From: Actinobacillus lignieresii
GTDB lineage: Bacteria > Pseudomonadota > Gammaproteobacteria > Enterobacterales > Pasteurellaceae
Length of the DNA stretch: 64,000 nt
Direction: 5' to 3'
Assembly: GCF_900444945.1 (NCBI RefSeq)
Contig: NZ_UFRM01000001.1
Coordinates: 1,188,501 to 1,252,500, forward strand
The notes below the pieces were generated by a model, which was not told the origin of the DNA, did not search any database, and saw nothing but the letters and a program-made list of their open reading frames with translations. The position numbers and the translations under genes are program-made. Below, in pieces: positions 1-10,027 of this stretch (within the stretch, counting starts at the first letter, position 1; each line of letters begins with the position of its first letter).

Positions 1-58
1 GGTTAAACCGGTAGTAGAAAAAGAAGGTGCCGATCAACAAGCGTTTATTGATCATTAA
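1..58 (+). CDS. C-terminal tail of an upstream gene, cut by the window start
   Basis: One frame stays open from the left edge and ends in TAA at 56-58, giving 18 residues that end AFIDH. It is followed by a strong hairpin at 105-134, as expected behind a gene end. The fragment is too short to identify a family. It could also be chance, because only 18 codons are visible. Confidence 0.4.
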   Translation, partial: VKPVVEKEGADQQAFIDH

Positions 59-104
59 TAGATAGTTTTTTATTAAATTATCGTATATAATCAATACAAT
101 ATAT

Positions 105-134
105 CAAAGGGGTGGAAGTTTTTCCGCCCCTTTG
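105..134 (+). terminator. Hairpin terminator-like structure before ftnA
   Basis: A 13-bp stem with one G-U pair and a 4-nt loop (arms 105-117 and 122-134). It lies between the upstream gene tail and ftnA. There is no clean T run after it, so termination is probable rather than certain. Confidence 0.5.
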
Positions 135-205
135 TCGTATCCGGATTTCGTAATGAAATTAGCTCTCATTATTTAAAATCTTTTAATATTAGATTGGAGG
201 TAAAA

Positions 206-712
206 ATGTTACAACAAAAAATCATTGATCAACTCAATGAACAAATTAACCTAGAGTTCTACTCTTCAAATGTTTATCTGCAAATGTCGGCATGGTGTTC
301 AAAAAACGGTTTTACCGGTGCGGCAAAATTCTTACTTCGTCATGCCGACGAAGAATTGGAGCATATGCAAAAATTGTTCGACTATGTAAGCGAAACCGGC
401 GGTTTACCGTTGCTCGGTAAAATCGATGCGCCTCGCAAAGAATACGCTTCGTTAAAAGAATTATTTGATGAAGTTCTGGCGCATGAAAAACACGTGACCG
501 CCAAAATTAACGAACTAGTCGAAGTAACATTTGCAGAAAAAGATTATTCAACTTTTAATTTCTTACAATGGTACGTGGCGGAACAGCACGAAGAAGAAAA
601 ATTATTCGGTGAAATTTTAGATAAATTCGCAGTCGCGGGCGAAGGCAATAAATCGCTCTATTTCATCGATAAAGACTTAGAAACCTTAGATCACGAACAA
701 GGAGATGCATAA
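206..712 (+). CDS. ftnA: Bacterial non-haem ferritin, FtnA-type
   Basis: Iron-storage ferritin of 168 aa; 24-mers of this family oxidise Fe(II) and store Fe(III) in the cytoplasm. The four-helix-bundle sequence keeps every ferroxidase ligand at the E. coli FtnA positions: Glu17, Glu50, His53, Glu94, Gln127 and Glu130. I chose ATG 206 rather than the in-frame TTG at 194 because GGAGG (196-200) sits five bases before it and the protein then begins as the family does. The stop overlaps the next ferritin's ATG by one base (TAATG), so the two are translationally coupled and probably co-assemble. No convincing Fur box was found upstream, only a TAATGA-N9-TCATTA inverted repeat at 151-171. Confidence 0.95.
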   Translation: MLQQKIIDQLNEQINLEFYSSNVYLQMSAWCSKNGFTGAAKFLLRHADEELEHMQKLFDYVSETGGLPLLGKIDAPRKEYASLKELFDEVLAHEKHVTAKINELVEVTFAEKDYSTFNFLQWYVAEQHEEEKLFGEILDKFAVAGEGNKSLYFIDKDLETLDHEQGDA

Positions 713-1209
713 TGTTATCACCAGCAATCATCAAACAATTAAACGACCAATTAAACTTAGAATTTTATTCTTCAAACGTTTATCTACAAATGTCGGCATG
801 GGCGGATAACAACGGCTTCCCAGGCGCAGCGAAATTCTTAAAAGCGCACGCCACCGAAGAAATGGAACATATGCGCCGCTTATTCACTTATTTAAACGAA
901 ACCGGTTCGTTAGCGGAAATCTATGCAATTGAAGCACCGCAAGCAGAATATGCTTCGTTAAAATCTTTGTTTGAAATCGTATTGGAACATGAAAAACACG
1001 TCACAGCTTCAATCAATAAACTGGTGGAAGTGACTTTTGAAGCTAAAGATTATTCGTCATTTAACTTCTTACAATGGTATGTTGCCGAACAGCACGAAGA
1101 AGAATTTTTATTTAATTCGATTTTAAATAAATTCAAACTGTTAGGTGAAGACGGCAAAGCCTTGTACTACATCGATAAAGATTTGGAACAACTTGCAGCA
1201 ACGCACTAA
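712..1209 (+). CDS. ftnB: Second bacterial non-haem ferritin subunit
   Basis: A 165-aa paralogue of the preceding ferritin; long blocks such as [16 protein letters not shown] are shared. The ferroxidase residues Glu17, Glu50, His53, Glu94, Gln127 and Glu130 are all present, so it should be catalytically competent rather than a structural-only subunit. The start overlaps the ftnA stop by one base, and a perfect hairpin with a T-rich tail follows at 1270-1311, defining a two-gene operon. Paired ferritin genes of this kind are known in Haemophilus. Whether homo- or hetero-24-mers form cannot be read from sequence. Confidence 0.94.
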   Translation: MLSPAIIKQLNDQLNLEFYSSNVYLQMSAWADNNGFPGAAKFLKAHATEEMEHMRRLFTYLNETGSLAEIYAIEAPQAEYASLKSLFEIVLEHEKHVTASINKLVEVTFEAKDYSSFNFLQWYVAEQHEEEFLFNSILNKFKLLGEDGKALYYIDKDLEQLAATH

Positions 1210-1269
1210 TCCGTCGTTTACAAGCGGTCAAATTTCCCTAAAATTTTGCAACTTGTGACCACAGAATAC

Positions 1270-1311
1270 ACGGACTTCACAAAAATTATTTTAGTGAAGT
1301 CCGTTCTTTTT
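1270..1311 (+). terminator. Rho-independent terminator of ftnAB
   Basis: Perfect 11-bp stem (1270-1280 with 1294-1304), 13-nt loop, then TCTTTTT. The left arm lies inside a short sequence that recurs near 5757-5770 (see findings). Confidence 0.8.
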
Positions 1312-1366
1312 AAGAAAGATTTGCAAATCTTAAAGAAAATCTGACCGCTTATTTATTAGATGTTAT

Positions 1367-1378
1367 GCAAACGTTTGC
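1367..1378. promoter_or_regulatory. PurR operator before the purine permease
   Basis: GCAAACGTTTGC is a perfect palindrome matching the core of the PurR box (ACGCAAACGTTTNCGT). It lies about 70 bp before the permease start, in the promoter region. The same core occurs before four other genes in this window. Confidence 0.8.
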
Positions 1379-1447
1379 TTATCAGATCTGACTTCTGTAA
1401 AATTCGTTCCTTAAAATTTTATTTCGTTTATTTGAGGTTTTCATTTT

Positions 1448-2749
1448 ATGTCTTTGTTCAAATTTGAAGAACGTGGCACCAATACCCGCCAAGAAATTAT
1501 TGCGGGCTTAACCACTTTCTTAGCCATGGTATATTCGGTGATTGTCGTGCCGGGTATGTTAAGCCAAGCCGGCTTTCCTGCCGAGTCGGTATTTATCGCC
1601 ACCTGTTTAGTCTCAGGCTTAGGCTCTATTTTAATCGGCTTATGGGCAAATGCGCCGATGGCGATTGGTTGTGCGATTTCTTTAACCGCATTTACCGCAT
1701 TCAGTTTAGTACTTGGTCAAGGTATCTCGATTCCGGTTGCACTCGGTGCAATTTTCTTAATGGGGGTCTTATTCACACTCATTTCGGTAACCGGCATTCG
1801 TGCGTGGATTTTACGTAACCTGCCGGCAAGCATTGCACACGGAGCAGGTATCGGTATCGGTTTATTTTTACTGTTAATCGCAGCGAACGGCGTGGGCTTA
1901 GTCGTTGGTAATCAAGCCGGTTTACCGGTAAAAATGGGCGATTTCACCTCGTTCCCGGTCATTATGGCATTACTTGGCTTAGCGGCAATTATCGGCTTAG
2001 AGCGTTTAAAAGTTAAAGGCAGCATTTTATGGGTGATCATTGCGATCACAATCATCGGTTTAGTGTTCGATCCGAACGTAAAATATGCCGGTTTCTTCAA
2101 AATGCCGAGCTTTGGAGAAAATTCTCAATTCTTAAATCTTGATGTAATGGGTGCGTTAAATACGGCGATTTTACCGGTGGTATTTGCGTTAGTAATGACG
2201 GCGATTTTTGATGCAACCGGTACGATTCGTGCGGTAGCGGGACAAGCGAATTTATTAGATAAAGACGGTCAAATTATTAACGGCGATAAAGCCTTAACAT
2301 CAGACTCATTAGGCTCCGTGCTTTCGGGTTTATTCGGTACGGCACCGGCGGCGGTTTATATTGAATCGGCGGCTGGTACGGCGGTAGGCGGTAAAACCGG
2401 TTTAACCGCAGTAGTTGTCGGTATCGGTTTCTTATTAATGTTATTTTTCCAACCGCTTGCGTTTTTAGTACCGGGTTATGCGACAGCTCCGGCATTAATG
2501 TACGTCGGTCTGTTAATGTTAAGTAACGTTTCAAAATTGGATTTCGATGATTTTGTCGGCGCAATGTCAGGCTTAGTGTGTGCGGTATTTATCGTATTAA
2601 CCGCCAATATCGTAACCGGTATTATGCTTGGTTTTGCTACGTTAGTGATTGGTCGTATCATTTCGGGCGAATTCAAAAAACTCAACGTCGGTACGGTAAT
2701 CATTGCGATTGCATTAGTTGCTTTCTACGCATTTGAATTAGCAATCTAA
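1448..2749 (+). CDS. AzgA-type NCS2 adenine/guanine/hypoxanthine permease
   Basis: Inner-membrane purine-base importer of 433 aa with about 12 hydrophobic segments. The N-terminus ([20 protein letters not shown]) is the hallmark of the AzgA branch of the nucleobase-cation symporter-2 family, which includes AdeP, AdeQ, GhxP and GhxQ and takes up adenine or guanine/hypoxanthine by proton symport. Which base is carried cannot be decided here. The PurR operator at 1367-1378 supports purine transport and repression when purines are abundant. GAGG (1433-1436) is about 11 bases upstream of the ATG, slightly long spacing. The gene stands alone and ends at an uptake-signal hairpin shared with the convergent maf gene. 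Confidence 0.88.
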   Translation: MSLFKFEERGTNTRQEIIAGLTTFLAMVYSVIVVPGMLSQAGFPAESVFIATCLVSGLGSILIGLWANAPMAIGCAISLTAFTAFSLVLGQGISIPVALGAIFLMGVLFTLISVTGIRAWILRNLPASIAHGAGIGIGLFLLLIAANGVGLVVGNQAGLPVKMGDFTSFPVIMALLGLAAIIGLERLKVKGSILWVIIAITIIGLVFDPNVKYAGFFKMPSFGENSQFLNLDVMGALNTAILPVVFALVMTAIFDATGTIRAVAGQANLLDKDGQIINGDKALTSDSLGSVLSGLFGTAPAAVYIESAAGTAVGGKTGLTAVVVGIGFLLMLFFQPLAFLVPGYATAPALMYVGLLMLSNVSKLDFDDFVGAMSGLVCAVFIVLTANIVTGIMLGFATLVIGRIISGEFKKLNVGTVIIAIALVAFYAFELAI

Positions 2750-2758
2750 TCTCAAAAA

Positions 2759-2804
2759 AGACCGCTTGTAAGCTTGCAACAAGGCAAACAAGCGGTCTCA
2801 TTTT
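2759..2804. terminator. Bidirectional terminator made of an inverted uptake-signal pair
   Basis: AGACCGCTTGT at 2759-2769 and its exact complement at 2788-2798 form an 11-bp stem between convergent genes. A-rich sequence lies to the left and TTTTTT to the right, so it could terminate both the permease and maf. Confidence 0.7.
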
Positions 2805-3395
2805 TTAAAAAATTTGCAAATCAAACTGCTTTAATAATTCTGCCGTTTCAAACACCGGTAACCCCATCACGCCGGTAAAGCTTCCCGATAATCGCTCGAC
2901 AAATATCCCGCCAAACTGCTGGATACCGTAAGCACCGGCTTTATCCATCGGCTCACCGGTCGCAATATAAGCATGAATTTCAGCATCGGTTAATCTTCTA
3001 AAACTCACTTCACTGGTATGTAAACATTCCACTTGCTTGCCTTGATAACTAATACACACGGCAGTAAATACTTGGTGCGTTCTGCCCGATAACATTTTTA
3101 GCATCGCAAAAGCGTCTTGCTCGTCCTTCGGTTTACCGAGAATTTTGCCGTCAATTGAAACAGTGGTATCCGCCGTCAGTATCGGGTGTTCCACAAGATT
3201 TTCTGCAATTCTGACCGCTTGTGCCGCTTGATTCTTTTGCTCTGCAATCCTTAAGCAATATTCATCCGCTTTTTCATTTGCTTGCGGCGATTCATCGATT
3301 TCACTCGATAAACGAAGCAAATCCAAGCCTAAATTTTGTAACAATTCCCAGCGGCGTGGGCTATTTGAAGCAAGGTAAATTTGTTTATTACTCAT
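2805..3395 (-). CDS. maf: Maf-type nucleotide pyrophosphatase (YhdE-like)
   Basis: A 196-aa Maf/HAM1-superfamily house-cleaning enzyme. The N-terminal motif LASNSPRRWELL is the Maf signature, followed by the TADTTVSIDGKILGKP block and the DKAGAYGIQ block that form the active site. The YhdE branch hydrolyses dTTP and UTP (and modified forms) to the monophosphate plus pyrophosphate, in the cytoplasm. The length is normal for the family. An uptake signal lies inside the coding sequence at 3214-3222. The gene is convergent with the purine permease and monocistronic. Confidence 0.92.
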   Translation of the reverse strand: MSNKQIYLASNSPRRWELLQNLGLDLLRLSSEIDESPQANEKADEYCLRIAEQKNQAAQAVRIAENLVEHPILTADTTVSIDGKILGKPKDEQDAFAMLKMLSGRTHQVFTAVCISYQGKQVECLHTSEVSFRRLTDAEIHAYIATGEPMDKAGAYGIQQFGGIFVERLSGSFTGVMGLPVFETAELLKQFDLQIF

Positions 3396-3557
3396 TCGTG
3401 TCTATTCTCTATTCTCTTTTCTCATTTCTTACAGAACTTTTAGTTATATAAAATAGGTATTTATAGCGATAAAACGGGTAAAAATACTTTGCAGATCTAT
3501 TAAATCAACCGTTATCATTAACTTAAATAGATTACTCTTTATAAGGAAAGCATATAT

Positions 3558-4100
3558 ATGTCAAAATTTCAAATTCATACGATTGAAACCGCGCCAGAAG
3601 CGGCACAAGAAGCATTAAAAGCGGTAAAACAAGCAAACGGCTTTATTCCTAACTTAATCGGCGTATTGGCTAATGCACCGACTGCGTTAGAAACTTATCG
3701 TACCGTCAGCGGTATTAACGGTCGTAACAGCTTAACACCGCTTGAGCGTGAAGTGGTGCAAATTACGGCGGCAGTAGTTAACGGTTGCGGATTCTGTGTT
3801 GCCGGTCATACCAAAATTTCTTTAAAAGCGTTAAATGCGCCAAAAGAAATCGTTGATCAAATTCGTGCAACCGCACGTATTTCAGATCCGAAATTAGATA
3901 CCTTAGCACGCTTTACGCTTGCGGTAATGCTACAGAAAGCAAAATTAACCGAAGCACAATTAAACGAATTCTTCGCAGCAGGCTATAACCAACAAAACGC
4001 AATTGAAGTGATTTTAGGCGTGAGCTTAGCGACATTATGTAACTATGCAAATAACATCGCGGAAACGCCAATCAACCCTGAATTACAAGATTTCGCTTAA
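3558..4100 (+). CDS. Carboxymuconolactone decarboxylase / AhpD-like peroxidase-fold protein
   Basis: A 180-aa all-helical protein with the AhpD-like motif GCGFCVAGHT (CxxC plus His), typical of the carboxymuconolactone decarboxylase superfamily. Members with this CxxC often act as thiol-dependent alkylhydroperoxidase partners rather than decarboxylases. AAGGAAAG lies about 9 bases before ATG 3558. No partner peroxiredoxin gene is adjacent, so substrate and reductant are unknown. It is followed by a hairpin shared with the convergent thiI. Confidence 0.82.
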   Translation: MSKFQIHTIETAPEAAQEALKAVKQANGFIPNLIGVLANAPTALETYRTVSGINGRNSLTPLEREVVQITAAVVNGCGFCVAGHTKISLKALNAPKEIVDQIRATARISDPKLDTLARFTLAVMLQKAKLTEAQLNEFFAAGYNQQNAIEVILGVSLATLCNYANNIAETPINPELQDFA

Positions 4101-4124
4101 TGATTTAGTGTAATAGCTTAATAG

Positions 4125-4180
4125 AAAGCGGCCATTTTTCGGCAAAAACTTGCAAAAGTTTAACCCAAAATGACCGCTTT
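4125..4180. terminator. Hairpin with uptake-signal arms between convergent genes
   Basis: Arms AAAGCGGCCATTTT (4125-4138) and AAAATGACCGCTTT (4167-4180) pair over 14 bases with one G-U pair. It lies between the AhpD-like gene and thiI. Confidence 0.6.
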
Positions 4181-4195
4181 TCATCTATAAAATCA

Positions 4196-5644
4196 TTAGT
4201 GTCGAAACACTTTTACATTACTAAAGCCATTCTCTTTGAGATAAAGCGCTTGTAATTTGCTCATTACCCCACGTTGGCAGTAAAGTAAGTAGTTTTTCGA
4301 TTGATCCAACGAAGCGAACTGGCTTGAAAGTTTATAGAACGGCATTAATTTTACTTCTACACCGTCCAAACTAAACGGTGCTTCATCGGTTTCTTCCGGG
4401 CTACGAATATCTAAAATAATATCGTTTTCGGTTAATTCGGAAGTCGTTTCAACCGACACAACCTCTTGTTCCGTTTGTTGAGCAATCTCACGAATATCAA
4501 GGAATTGTGCGTTTGCCACTGCTTGTTCCAACACTTCAAAATTGAAATGCCCTTCCTCTTCCACAATTTTGCTTTCAATCGCTTTCACGGTCGGATTTTT
4601 CGAGATAACGCCACAAAATTCCGGCATAGATTTAGCAATATCATCGGTGCCGATTTCTTTTGCCATAGCGATAATTTGCTCTTTATCGTGGGTGATTAAC
4701 GGACGTAATACCAATGTATCGGACGCTTTATCGATTAAACGTAAATTGGTTAAGGTTTGGCTTGAAACCTGACCTAACGCTTCACCGGTTACGATCGCTT
4801 GAATATCAAAACGCTCGGCAATTTTGCTCGCGGCACGTACCATCATACGTTTTAACACCACGCCCATTTGACCGTTATCGACTTTCTCTAAAATTTCGCC
4901 GACCACATTTTCAAAATTAATCGCTACAAAACGGACTTTGTGTGAAGTGCTGTAACGGCTCCAAATATGGTATGCCATTTGTTTTACGCCGATTTCGTGT
5001 GCCGCACCGCCTAAATTAAAGAAGCAGTAATGTACGCGTGAACCGCGGCGAATCAGCATATAGCTTGATACACCCGAATCGAATCCGCCCGAAATAAGCG
5101 ATAATACATCTTCTTGCGTACCGATCGGGTAGCCGCCTAAACCTTCGTGACGAGCATCGATCAGCAACATTTTATCGCCGTCAATATCAATACGCACGGT
5201 TACATCCGGCTTGGTTAATTTCACACGAGCCGATTCAATATGTTGATTTAAACCGCCACCGACATATTTTTCTACGTCTAATGAACGGAACTCGTGTTTA
5301 CCTTTACGGCGTACACGCACGCAGAACGTTTTACCTTCTAACTCATCACGTACTTTTGCCAAAGTATTTTCAAAAATATCGTGCATCGTAGTAAACGGCA
5401 TTTCTTCCACTTCTAAAATGTGGTGAATACCCGGCGTACGTTTCAGTAATTCCAACACCATCGGTGCTTCTTCCGCCACTTTGGCACGCACTTCAATAAA
5501 GTCCCAGTTACGAATGACCGCCACATTTTCAGTTTCACGCAATAACACATTACGGATATTAGAGGTCAGAATTTTGATAAAGCGTTTACGCACCGAATCG
5601 CTTTTAATCATAATTTCAGGGAAAAGTTTAATAATAAATTTCAT
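4196..5644 (-). CDS. thiI: tRNA 4-thiouridine synthase / sulfurtransferase ThiI
   Basis: The 482-aa protein has the same length and numbering as E. coli ThiI. Domains in order: ferredoxin-like N-terminus, THUMP tRNA-binding domain (about 60-165), PP-loop ATPase with SGGFDS at 185-190, and a C-terminal rhodanese domain. Both key cysteines are present: Cys344 (EFCGV) and the persulfide-carrying Cys456 (YCQRG). It adenylates U8 of tRNA and inserts sulfur taken from a cysteine desulfurase, and supplies sulfur for thiamine thiazole. A candidate sulfur donor is the desulfurase at 59915-61117. The gene stands alone on the minus strand. Confidence 0.97.
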   Translation of the reverse strand: MKFIIKLFPEIMIKSDSVRKRFIKILTSNIRNVLLRETENVAVIRNWDFIEVRAKVAEEAPMVLELLKRTPGIHHILEVEEMPFTTMHDIFENTLAKVRDELEGKTFCVRVRRKGKHEFRSLDVEKYVGGGLNQHIESARVKLTKPDVTVRIDIDGDKMLLIDARHEGLGGYPIGTQEDVLSLISGGFDSGVSSYMLIRRGSRVHYCFFNLGGAAHEIGVKQMAYHIWSRYSTSHKVRFVAINFENVVGEILEKVDNGQMGVVLKRMMVRAASKIAERFDIQAIVTGEALGQVSSQTLTNLRLIDKASDTLVLRPLITHDKEQIIAMAKEIGTDDIAKSMPEFCGVISKNPTVKAIESKIVEEEGHFNFEVLEQAVANAQFLDIREIAQQTEQEVVSVETTSELTENDIILDIRSPEETDEAPFSLDGVEVKLMPFYKLSSQFASLDQSKNYLLYCQRGVMSKLQALYLKENGFSNVKVFRH

Positions 5645-5682
5645 TTTTCGGTTTCACTACGGAAAATAAGTTGCCCAAACAA

Positions 5683-5805
5683 GCGGTTAAATTTCACTAA
5701 AAATTTGCAAATTTAACTGCTTTTCAGACAAGTATCAAAAAACAATTACCACGGAAAGCACAGAATACACAGAAAATTCCGCGAACTCCGTGTTTTCCGT
5801 GGTAA
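5683..5805. repeat. Uptake-signal pair plus long imperfect palindrome between thiI and purA
   Basis: An uptake-signal inverted pair (about 5685-5723) is followed by a 60-bp imperfect palindrome (5746-5805) whose outer arms TTACCACGGAAA and TTTCCGTGGTAA are exact complements. It follows purA on the minus strand and may act as its terminator. Part of the left arm resembles the sequence at 1262-1275. Confidence 0.55.
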
Positions 5806-5831
5806 GAAAACAACTTAAAATTTAAACGAAA

Positions 5832-7247
<1,416 letters not shown>

Positions 7248-7270
7248 CTATATTTTAGTTTCAGAGAGAA

Positions 7271-7306
7271 ATAAAAAAGTTAAAGACCCGATATAGATCG
7301 GGTCTT
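7271..7306 (-). terminator. Terminator of hflKC
   Basis: A 10-bp perfect stem (7283-7292 with 7297-7306), ATAG loop, then a T-rich run read on the minus strand. It separates hflC from purA. An additional uptake-signal pair lies at about 7191-7245. Confidence 0.75.
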
Positions 7307-7316
7307 ACGGATACAA

Positions 7317-8204
7317 TTATTTTGTAGGTGCTTTCATAAAGCGGAAGAATTCGCTGTCCGATTTAAGTAGCATCATATTGCTTTGATCTTTGGCAAAGCT
7401 GTTTTCGTATGCTTTTAAGCTACGCACGAAGCTATAAAACTCCGGCTCTCGGCTGAATGCGTCAGCATAAATTTTTGCAGCTTGCGCATCGCCTTCACCG
7501 CGTAAAGTTTCGGCGGTTTTCTTCGCTTGCGCTTCAATAAGTACCACTTTCTTATCGACTTCGGCACGAATAATTTCGGCTTTTTCTTCACCTTGCGAGC
7601 GGTGTTCGCTTGCAACCGCAGCACGTTCCGCACGCATACGTTGATAAATTGAAGATGAAACTTCATTCGGTAAGTTGATCTGTTTCACACGTACATCGAC
7701 CACTTCGATACCGAGTTTTTCGGCACCGTCATCACCGTCATTTACGGCTTTTTGCGCACCAGCCATCAATTCGCCGCGAGAGCCGGATACGATATCTTTA
7801 ATCGTTCGAGAACCGATTTCAGAACGTAAACGGTCGCCCACTTTACGTTTTAAAAGATCCGAAGCACGTTGTGTATCTCCACCGGTCGCCGTATAAAACT
7901 TACCGAAATCGCTGATACGCCATTTCACGTAAGAATCGACTAATAAGTCTTTTTTCTCAACCGTCACGAAGCGATCTTCCTGACCGTCTAAAATTTGAAT
8001 ACGCGCATCAAGCACTTTTAAACTATCGATAAACGGCGCTTTAAAATGTAAACCCGGCGCATAAACCACCACTTTTTGGTCTGCGTCGCGATGCACTTTA
8101 TTAAAACGTAACATAATGCCGCGATAGCCTTCCGGTACGATCGTAATACAAGAGATCACTAAAAAAGCAACCAGAGATAAAATAGGTAATAATAATTTAC
8201 GCAT
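7317..8204 (-). CDS. hflC: HflC, regulator of the FtsH protease
   Basis: A 295-aa SPFH/band-7 protein with one N-terminal membrane anchor (residues about 5-22, LLPILSLVAFLVISCITIV) and a large periplasmic domain with a coiled coil around 190-245. HflC pairs with HflK in a large inner-membrane complex that encloses FtsH and modulates its degradation of membrane proteins. Its start is two bases after the hflK stop, so the two are translated together. The terminator at 7271-7306 follows. Confidence 0.95.
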   Translation of the reverse strand: MRKLLLPILSLVAFLVISCITIVPEGYRGIMLRFNKVHRDADQKVVVYAPGLHFKAPFIDSLKVLDARIQILDGQEDRFVTVEKKDLLVDSYVKWRISDFGKFYTATGGDTQRASDLLKRKVGDRLRSEIGSRTIKDIVSGSRGELMAGAQKAVNDGDDGAEKLGIEVVDVRVKQINLPNEVSSSIYQRMRAERAAVASEHRSQGEEKAEIIRAEVDKKVVLIEAQAKKTAETLRGEGDAQAAKIYADAFSREPEFYSFVRSLKAYENSFAKDQSNMMLLKSDSEFFRFMKAPTK

Positions 8205-8206
8205 TA

Positions 8207-9397
8207 TTAAAATCTCCCCTTACGTACCGGTTGTTCGTTTTGTGTAGTCGGCACGGTTTGCGCCGGTTGATGGATCGCTTGCGGTTGCTGGACTACAATC
8301 GGCGCCGCTGTTTTTGCCGGTTCGGCAGCAGCCGGTTTCGCCAATAATTTATCCATTGGCAATACGTTTAAGTTATTGCCGTTGCCGTCCATAATCACTT
8401 TCGGCGTGTTTTTCATCACTTTTTCCATGGTTTCGATATATAAACGCTCACGCATCACTTGCGGTGCCGCTTTATATTCCGGTAAAAGTTTAGAAAAACG
8501 CTCAACTTCACCTTTTGCTTCTAATACAATTTGATCTTTATAGGCAGTTGCCTGCTCAACGATACGCTGTGCCTGACCGCGCGCAATCGGCTCACGACCG
8601 CGTGCGTAGGCTTCCGCTTCACGGATTAAACGCTGTTCGTCTTCTTGCGCTTTAATCGCATCGTCAAATGCGTCTTTCACTTCTTCCGGCGGGCGAGCCG
8701 ATTGGAAGTTTACATCGGTAACCAATAAACCCATATCATAGGTTTTGATAATATCACGCAAGGTTTGCCACGTTTTTTCACGCACCGTCGCACGACCTGT
8801 CGTTAAAATATCGTCCATCGACATATGACCGATGACATAACGTAGCGCACTGTCGGTCGCTTGTTTTAAACTGTCGTCCGCATCACGCACGCTAAACAGA
8901 TATTTAGCCGGATCTTCGACACGATATTGAACGGTCATTTCCACCTGAACCATATTCTCGTCTTGGGTCAGCATTGATCCGCTGGTTTTTAACTCGGAAA
9001 CACGTTCGATATTGACCGGAATCACTTCATCGACAAAAGTCGGTTTCCAGTTTAAACCCGGCATCACAATATCGTTTAACTTACCGAAACGAGTGACTAC
9101 GCCGCGTTCCGCTTCTTTAATCGTATAAAAACCGGATGCGCCCCATACAATGGCGGCAAAAATTGCGGCAAGCGGGAATAATTTTCCGAAATTTTGCGGG
9201 TGACGAGAGTTATTGCCCTTATTACCTCCCCCCATTTTTTTCAATAGCGAGCTAAAAGCCTCCTCTAAATCCGGCGGCTCTTGGCGATTATTCTGTTTTT
9301 CAGGTTCCTGTTGAGACCCTTGCCCTTGTTGCTCAGGCTTTTTTTGACCCGGTTTACCCCACGGATCCTGATGATTGCCTGACTCATTCCACGACAT
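8207..9397 (-). CDS. hflK: HflK, regulator of the FtsH protease
   Basis: A 396-aa partner of HflC. It has a Gly/Gln/Pro-rich cytoplasmic N-terminus (MSWNESGNHQDPWG), one membrane span near residues 77-98, a band-7/SPFH domain and a Gln/Pro/Ala-rich tail. The start at ATG 9397 is chosen over an upstream in-frame start at 9433 because it gives the conserved HflK beginning. It is the first gene of a two-gene operon. The low-complexity termini are usual for the family. Confidence 0.95.
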   Translation of the reverse strand: MSWNESGNHQDPWGKPGQKKPEQQGQGSQQEPEKQNNRQEPPDLEEAFSSLLKKMGGGNKGNNSRHPQNFGKLFPLAAIFAAIVWGASGFYTIKEAERGVVTRFGKLNDIVMPGLNWKPTFVDEVIPVNIERVSELKTSGSMLTQDENMVQVEMTVQYRVEDPAKYLFSVRDADDSLKQATDSALRYVIGHMSMDDILTTGRATVREKTWQTLRDIIKTYDMGLLVTDVNFQSARPPEEVKDAFDDAIKAQEDEQRLIREAEAYARGREPIARGQAQRIVEQATAYKDQIVLEAKGEVERFSKLLPEYKAAPQVMRERLYIETMEKVMKNTPKVIMDGNGNNLNVLPMDKLLAKPAAAEPAKTAAPIVVQQPQAIHQPAQTVPTTQNEQPVRKGRF

Positions 9398-9530
9398 AAA
9401 TTTCTCCAAAATAAAAAATTTCTGTACGCCCATTTAAAATAACGTAACTTGGGGATTGTACCTATTTGTACCTCATTTTGCTAGGCTTTATAGAACAAAT
9501 AGCGGTCTTTTTTAACAATTTTTTTGCAAA

Positions 9531-9558
9531 TAAAAAGGGCGAGAAATTACCCGCCCCG
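9531..9558 (-). terminator. Terminator of trxA
   Basis: GGGCG/CGCCC stem at 9537-9556, followed on the minus strand by TTTTTATTTG. It lies directly after the trxA stop. Confidence 0.75.
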
Positions 9559-9574
9559 ATTTATAAATTAAAGA

Positions 9575-9892
9575 TTAAAGCGCTTGTTCAACAAATGCGC
9601 TTAATTGTGATTTCGGTAATGCGCCGACTTGAGTTGCAACCACTTCACCGTTTTTGAAAAGGATTAACGTCGGGATTGAACGAATACCGAATTGTGCCGG
9701 AATTTGTTGGTTCTCGTCCACGTTCACTTTAGCAATTTTCGCACGACCTGCGAACTCTTCCGATAATTCGTCTAAGATTGGTGCCACCATACGGCAAGGA
9801 CCGCACCACGGCGCCCAAAAGTCTAATAATACCGGTACGTCCGATTTTAATACTTCTTGTTCAAAAGTTGCGTCAGTAACTTGTAAAGTCAT
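9575..9892 (-). CDS. trxA: Thioredoxin 1
   Basis: A 105-aa cytoplasmic dithiol reductant. The active site WCGPC has Cys30 and Cys33, with Asp24 and the cis-proline segment ([10 protein letters not shown]) in their usual places. It reduces ribonucleotide reductase, PAPS or methionine sulfoxide reductases and peroxidases, and is recharged by thioredoxin reductase, which is not in this window. It is monocistronic, with its own terminator at 9531-9558. Confidence 0.97.
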   Translation of the reverse strand: MTLQVTDATFEQEVLKSDVPVLLDFWAPWCGPCRMVAPILDELSEEFAGRAKIAKVNVDENQQIPAQFGIRSIPTLILFKNGEVVATQVGALPKSQLSAFVEQAL

Positions 9893-9925
9893 AATTTGTT
9901 TTCCTTATTAATAATCCGAAAAGAA

Positions 9926-9947
9926 AACGCCACTTGACCGTGGCGTT
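9926..9947 (-). terminator. Terminator of the xanthine-type permease
   Basis: Perfect 8-bp stem AACGCCAC/GTGGCGTT, 6-nt loop, followed on the minus strand by TTCTTTT. Confidence 0.75.
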
Positions 9948-10027
9948 AAGTTATACCGTAAGATAAGGGTTCGTTTACTCAATTTCAAGTAAGTTTTCCC
10001 GATTACTTCGATTATTTATTTTAATCT

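Noticed and set aside
151..171. TAATGA-N9-TCATTA repeat as a Fur box before ftnA
   Set aside because: The half-sites are too far apart for the 19-bp Fur consensus; left as an unassigned repeat.
1912..2703. Minus-strand open frames within the purine permease gene
   Set aside because: They overlap a clear membrane-protein gene, lack ribosome sites and have no family-like sequence.
2759..2804. Inverted repeats as insertion-sequence ends
   Set aside because: They are uptake-signal pairs repeated throughout the window, with no transposase and no target duplication.
4466..4920. Plus-strand frames inside thiI
   Set aside because: Shadows of the conserved ThiI coding sequence.
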